DNA from: an uncultured Neisseria sp.
Lineage (GTDB): Bacteria > Pseudomonadota > Gammaproteobacteria > Burkholderiales > Neisseriaceae
NCBI GenBank assembly: GCA_927911515.1
Contig: CAKMQH010000053.1
Coordinates: 1-6,094, forward strand
DNA length: 6,094 nucleotides
Direction of reading: 5' to 3'
The notes under the pieces are model-generated. The model saw only the letters and a program-made list of their open reading frames with translations. It had not been told where the DNA came from and searched no databases. Both the position numbers and the translations under genes were made by a program. Below, in pieces: positions 5,883 to 6,094 of this stretch. The first letter of the stretch is position 1; every line of letters begins with the position of its first letter.

Positions 5883-6039
5883 TATAGTGGATTAAATTTA
5901 AATCAGGACAAGGCGACGAAGCAGAAGACACTACAGATAGTACGGAACCGATTCACTTGGTGCTTCAGCACCTTAGAGAATCGTTCTCTTTGAGCTAAGG
6001 CGAGGCAACGCCGTACTGGCTTAAAGTTAATCCACTATA
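5883..6039. mobile_element. Full-length Correia repeat enclosed element (CREE/NEMIS)
   Basis: A 157-base element bounded by TATAGTGGATTAA on the left and its exact reverse complement TTAATCCACTATA on the right. The terminal inverted repeats extend to about 26 bases with four mismatches. The inside matches the Correia element I know from pathogenic Neisseria, including the hairpin GGTGC-TTCA-GCACC (5959-5972) and the segment GCCTCGCC/GGCGAGGC near the right end. The length fits the full-size class rather than the internally deleted one. The TA at each end fits the known TA target duplication. It begins 21 bases after the oxidoreductase stop and ends 5 bases before the terminator stem. In Neisseria such elements in transcripts fold into hairpins cut by RNase III, and their ends can supply outward promoters. 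The full-size class is also reported to carry an IHF site, which I could not confirm here. Confidence 0.93.
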
Positions 6040-6044
6040 TAAAC

Positions 6045-6088
6045 AAAAGGTCGTCTGAAAACCCGATTCAGGTTTCAGACGACCTTTT
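6045..6088. terminator. Terminator built from an inverted DUS pair after the PuuB-like gene
   Basis: Two exact DUS copies face each other (6048-6059 and 6074-6085). They form a 16-bp stem (6045-6060 with 6073-6088) around a 12-base loop, with T4 at the 3' end on either strand. It is the likely terminator for the oxidoreductase transcript, although a Correia element now separates it from the gene. It may also end a minus-strand gene lying right of the window. Confidence 0.85.
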
Positions 6089-6094
6089 CGATAT

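Overview
The window looks like chromosomal DNA of a commensal Neisseria of the mucosa/sicca/subflava type. It contains many copies of the 12-mer AGGTCGTCTGAA, the mucosa-type dialect of the neisserial DNA uptake sequence (DUS). I count eight exact copies and three with one mismatch, and several are arranged as inverted pairs. It also carries a full-length Correia repeat (CREE/NEMIS), a miniature element typical of Neisseria.

Layout from left to right. Positions 1-93 are AT-rich with no gene visible. Positions 94-132 are a DUS-pair terminator. radC (JAMM/MPN+ family) lies on the minus strand at 216-896. Positions 897-1441 are a 545-base divergent intergenic region that holds candidate promoters for radC and for the next operon. 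A polyamine ABC transporter operon follows on the plus strand: potG (ATPase, 1442-2565), potH (permease, 2581-3546) and potI (permease, 3546-4433), ending in a strong hairpin terminator at 4443-4479. After a further DUS inverted pair comes a PuuB-like FAD oxidoreductase (4566-5861). A Correia element (5883-6039) and a final DUS-pair terminator (6045-6088) close the window.

How the genes fit together. PotG, PotH and PotI would form the ATPase and membrane channel of a putrescine-type importer, but no periplasmic binding protein gene is present, so that part must be encoded elsewhere. The downstream flavoenzyme resembles E. coli gamma-glutamylputrescine oxidase, which suggests uptake and oxidation of a polyamine or related amine. 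The partner enzymes PuuA, PuuC and PuuD are not in the window. radC is an unrelated divergent neighbour.

The main anomaly is a one-base loss in potG at about 2329-2330. It switches the reading frame after residue 296, so the last 78 residues of the conserved C-terminal regulatory domain lie in another frame. This is either a real mutation or a sequencing/assembly error. I see no phage, defence system, CRISPR array, RNA gene or clearly novel system here. The interesting points are the potG frameshift, the transporter-oxidase pairing, the Correia insertion between a gene and its terminator, and possible regulatory structure upstream of potG.
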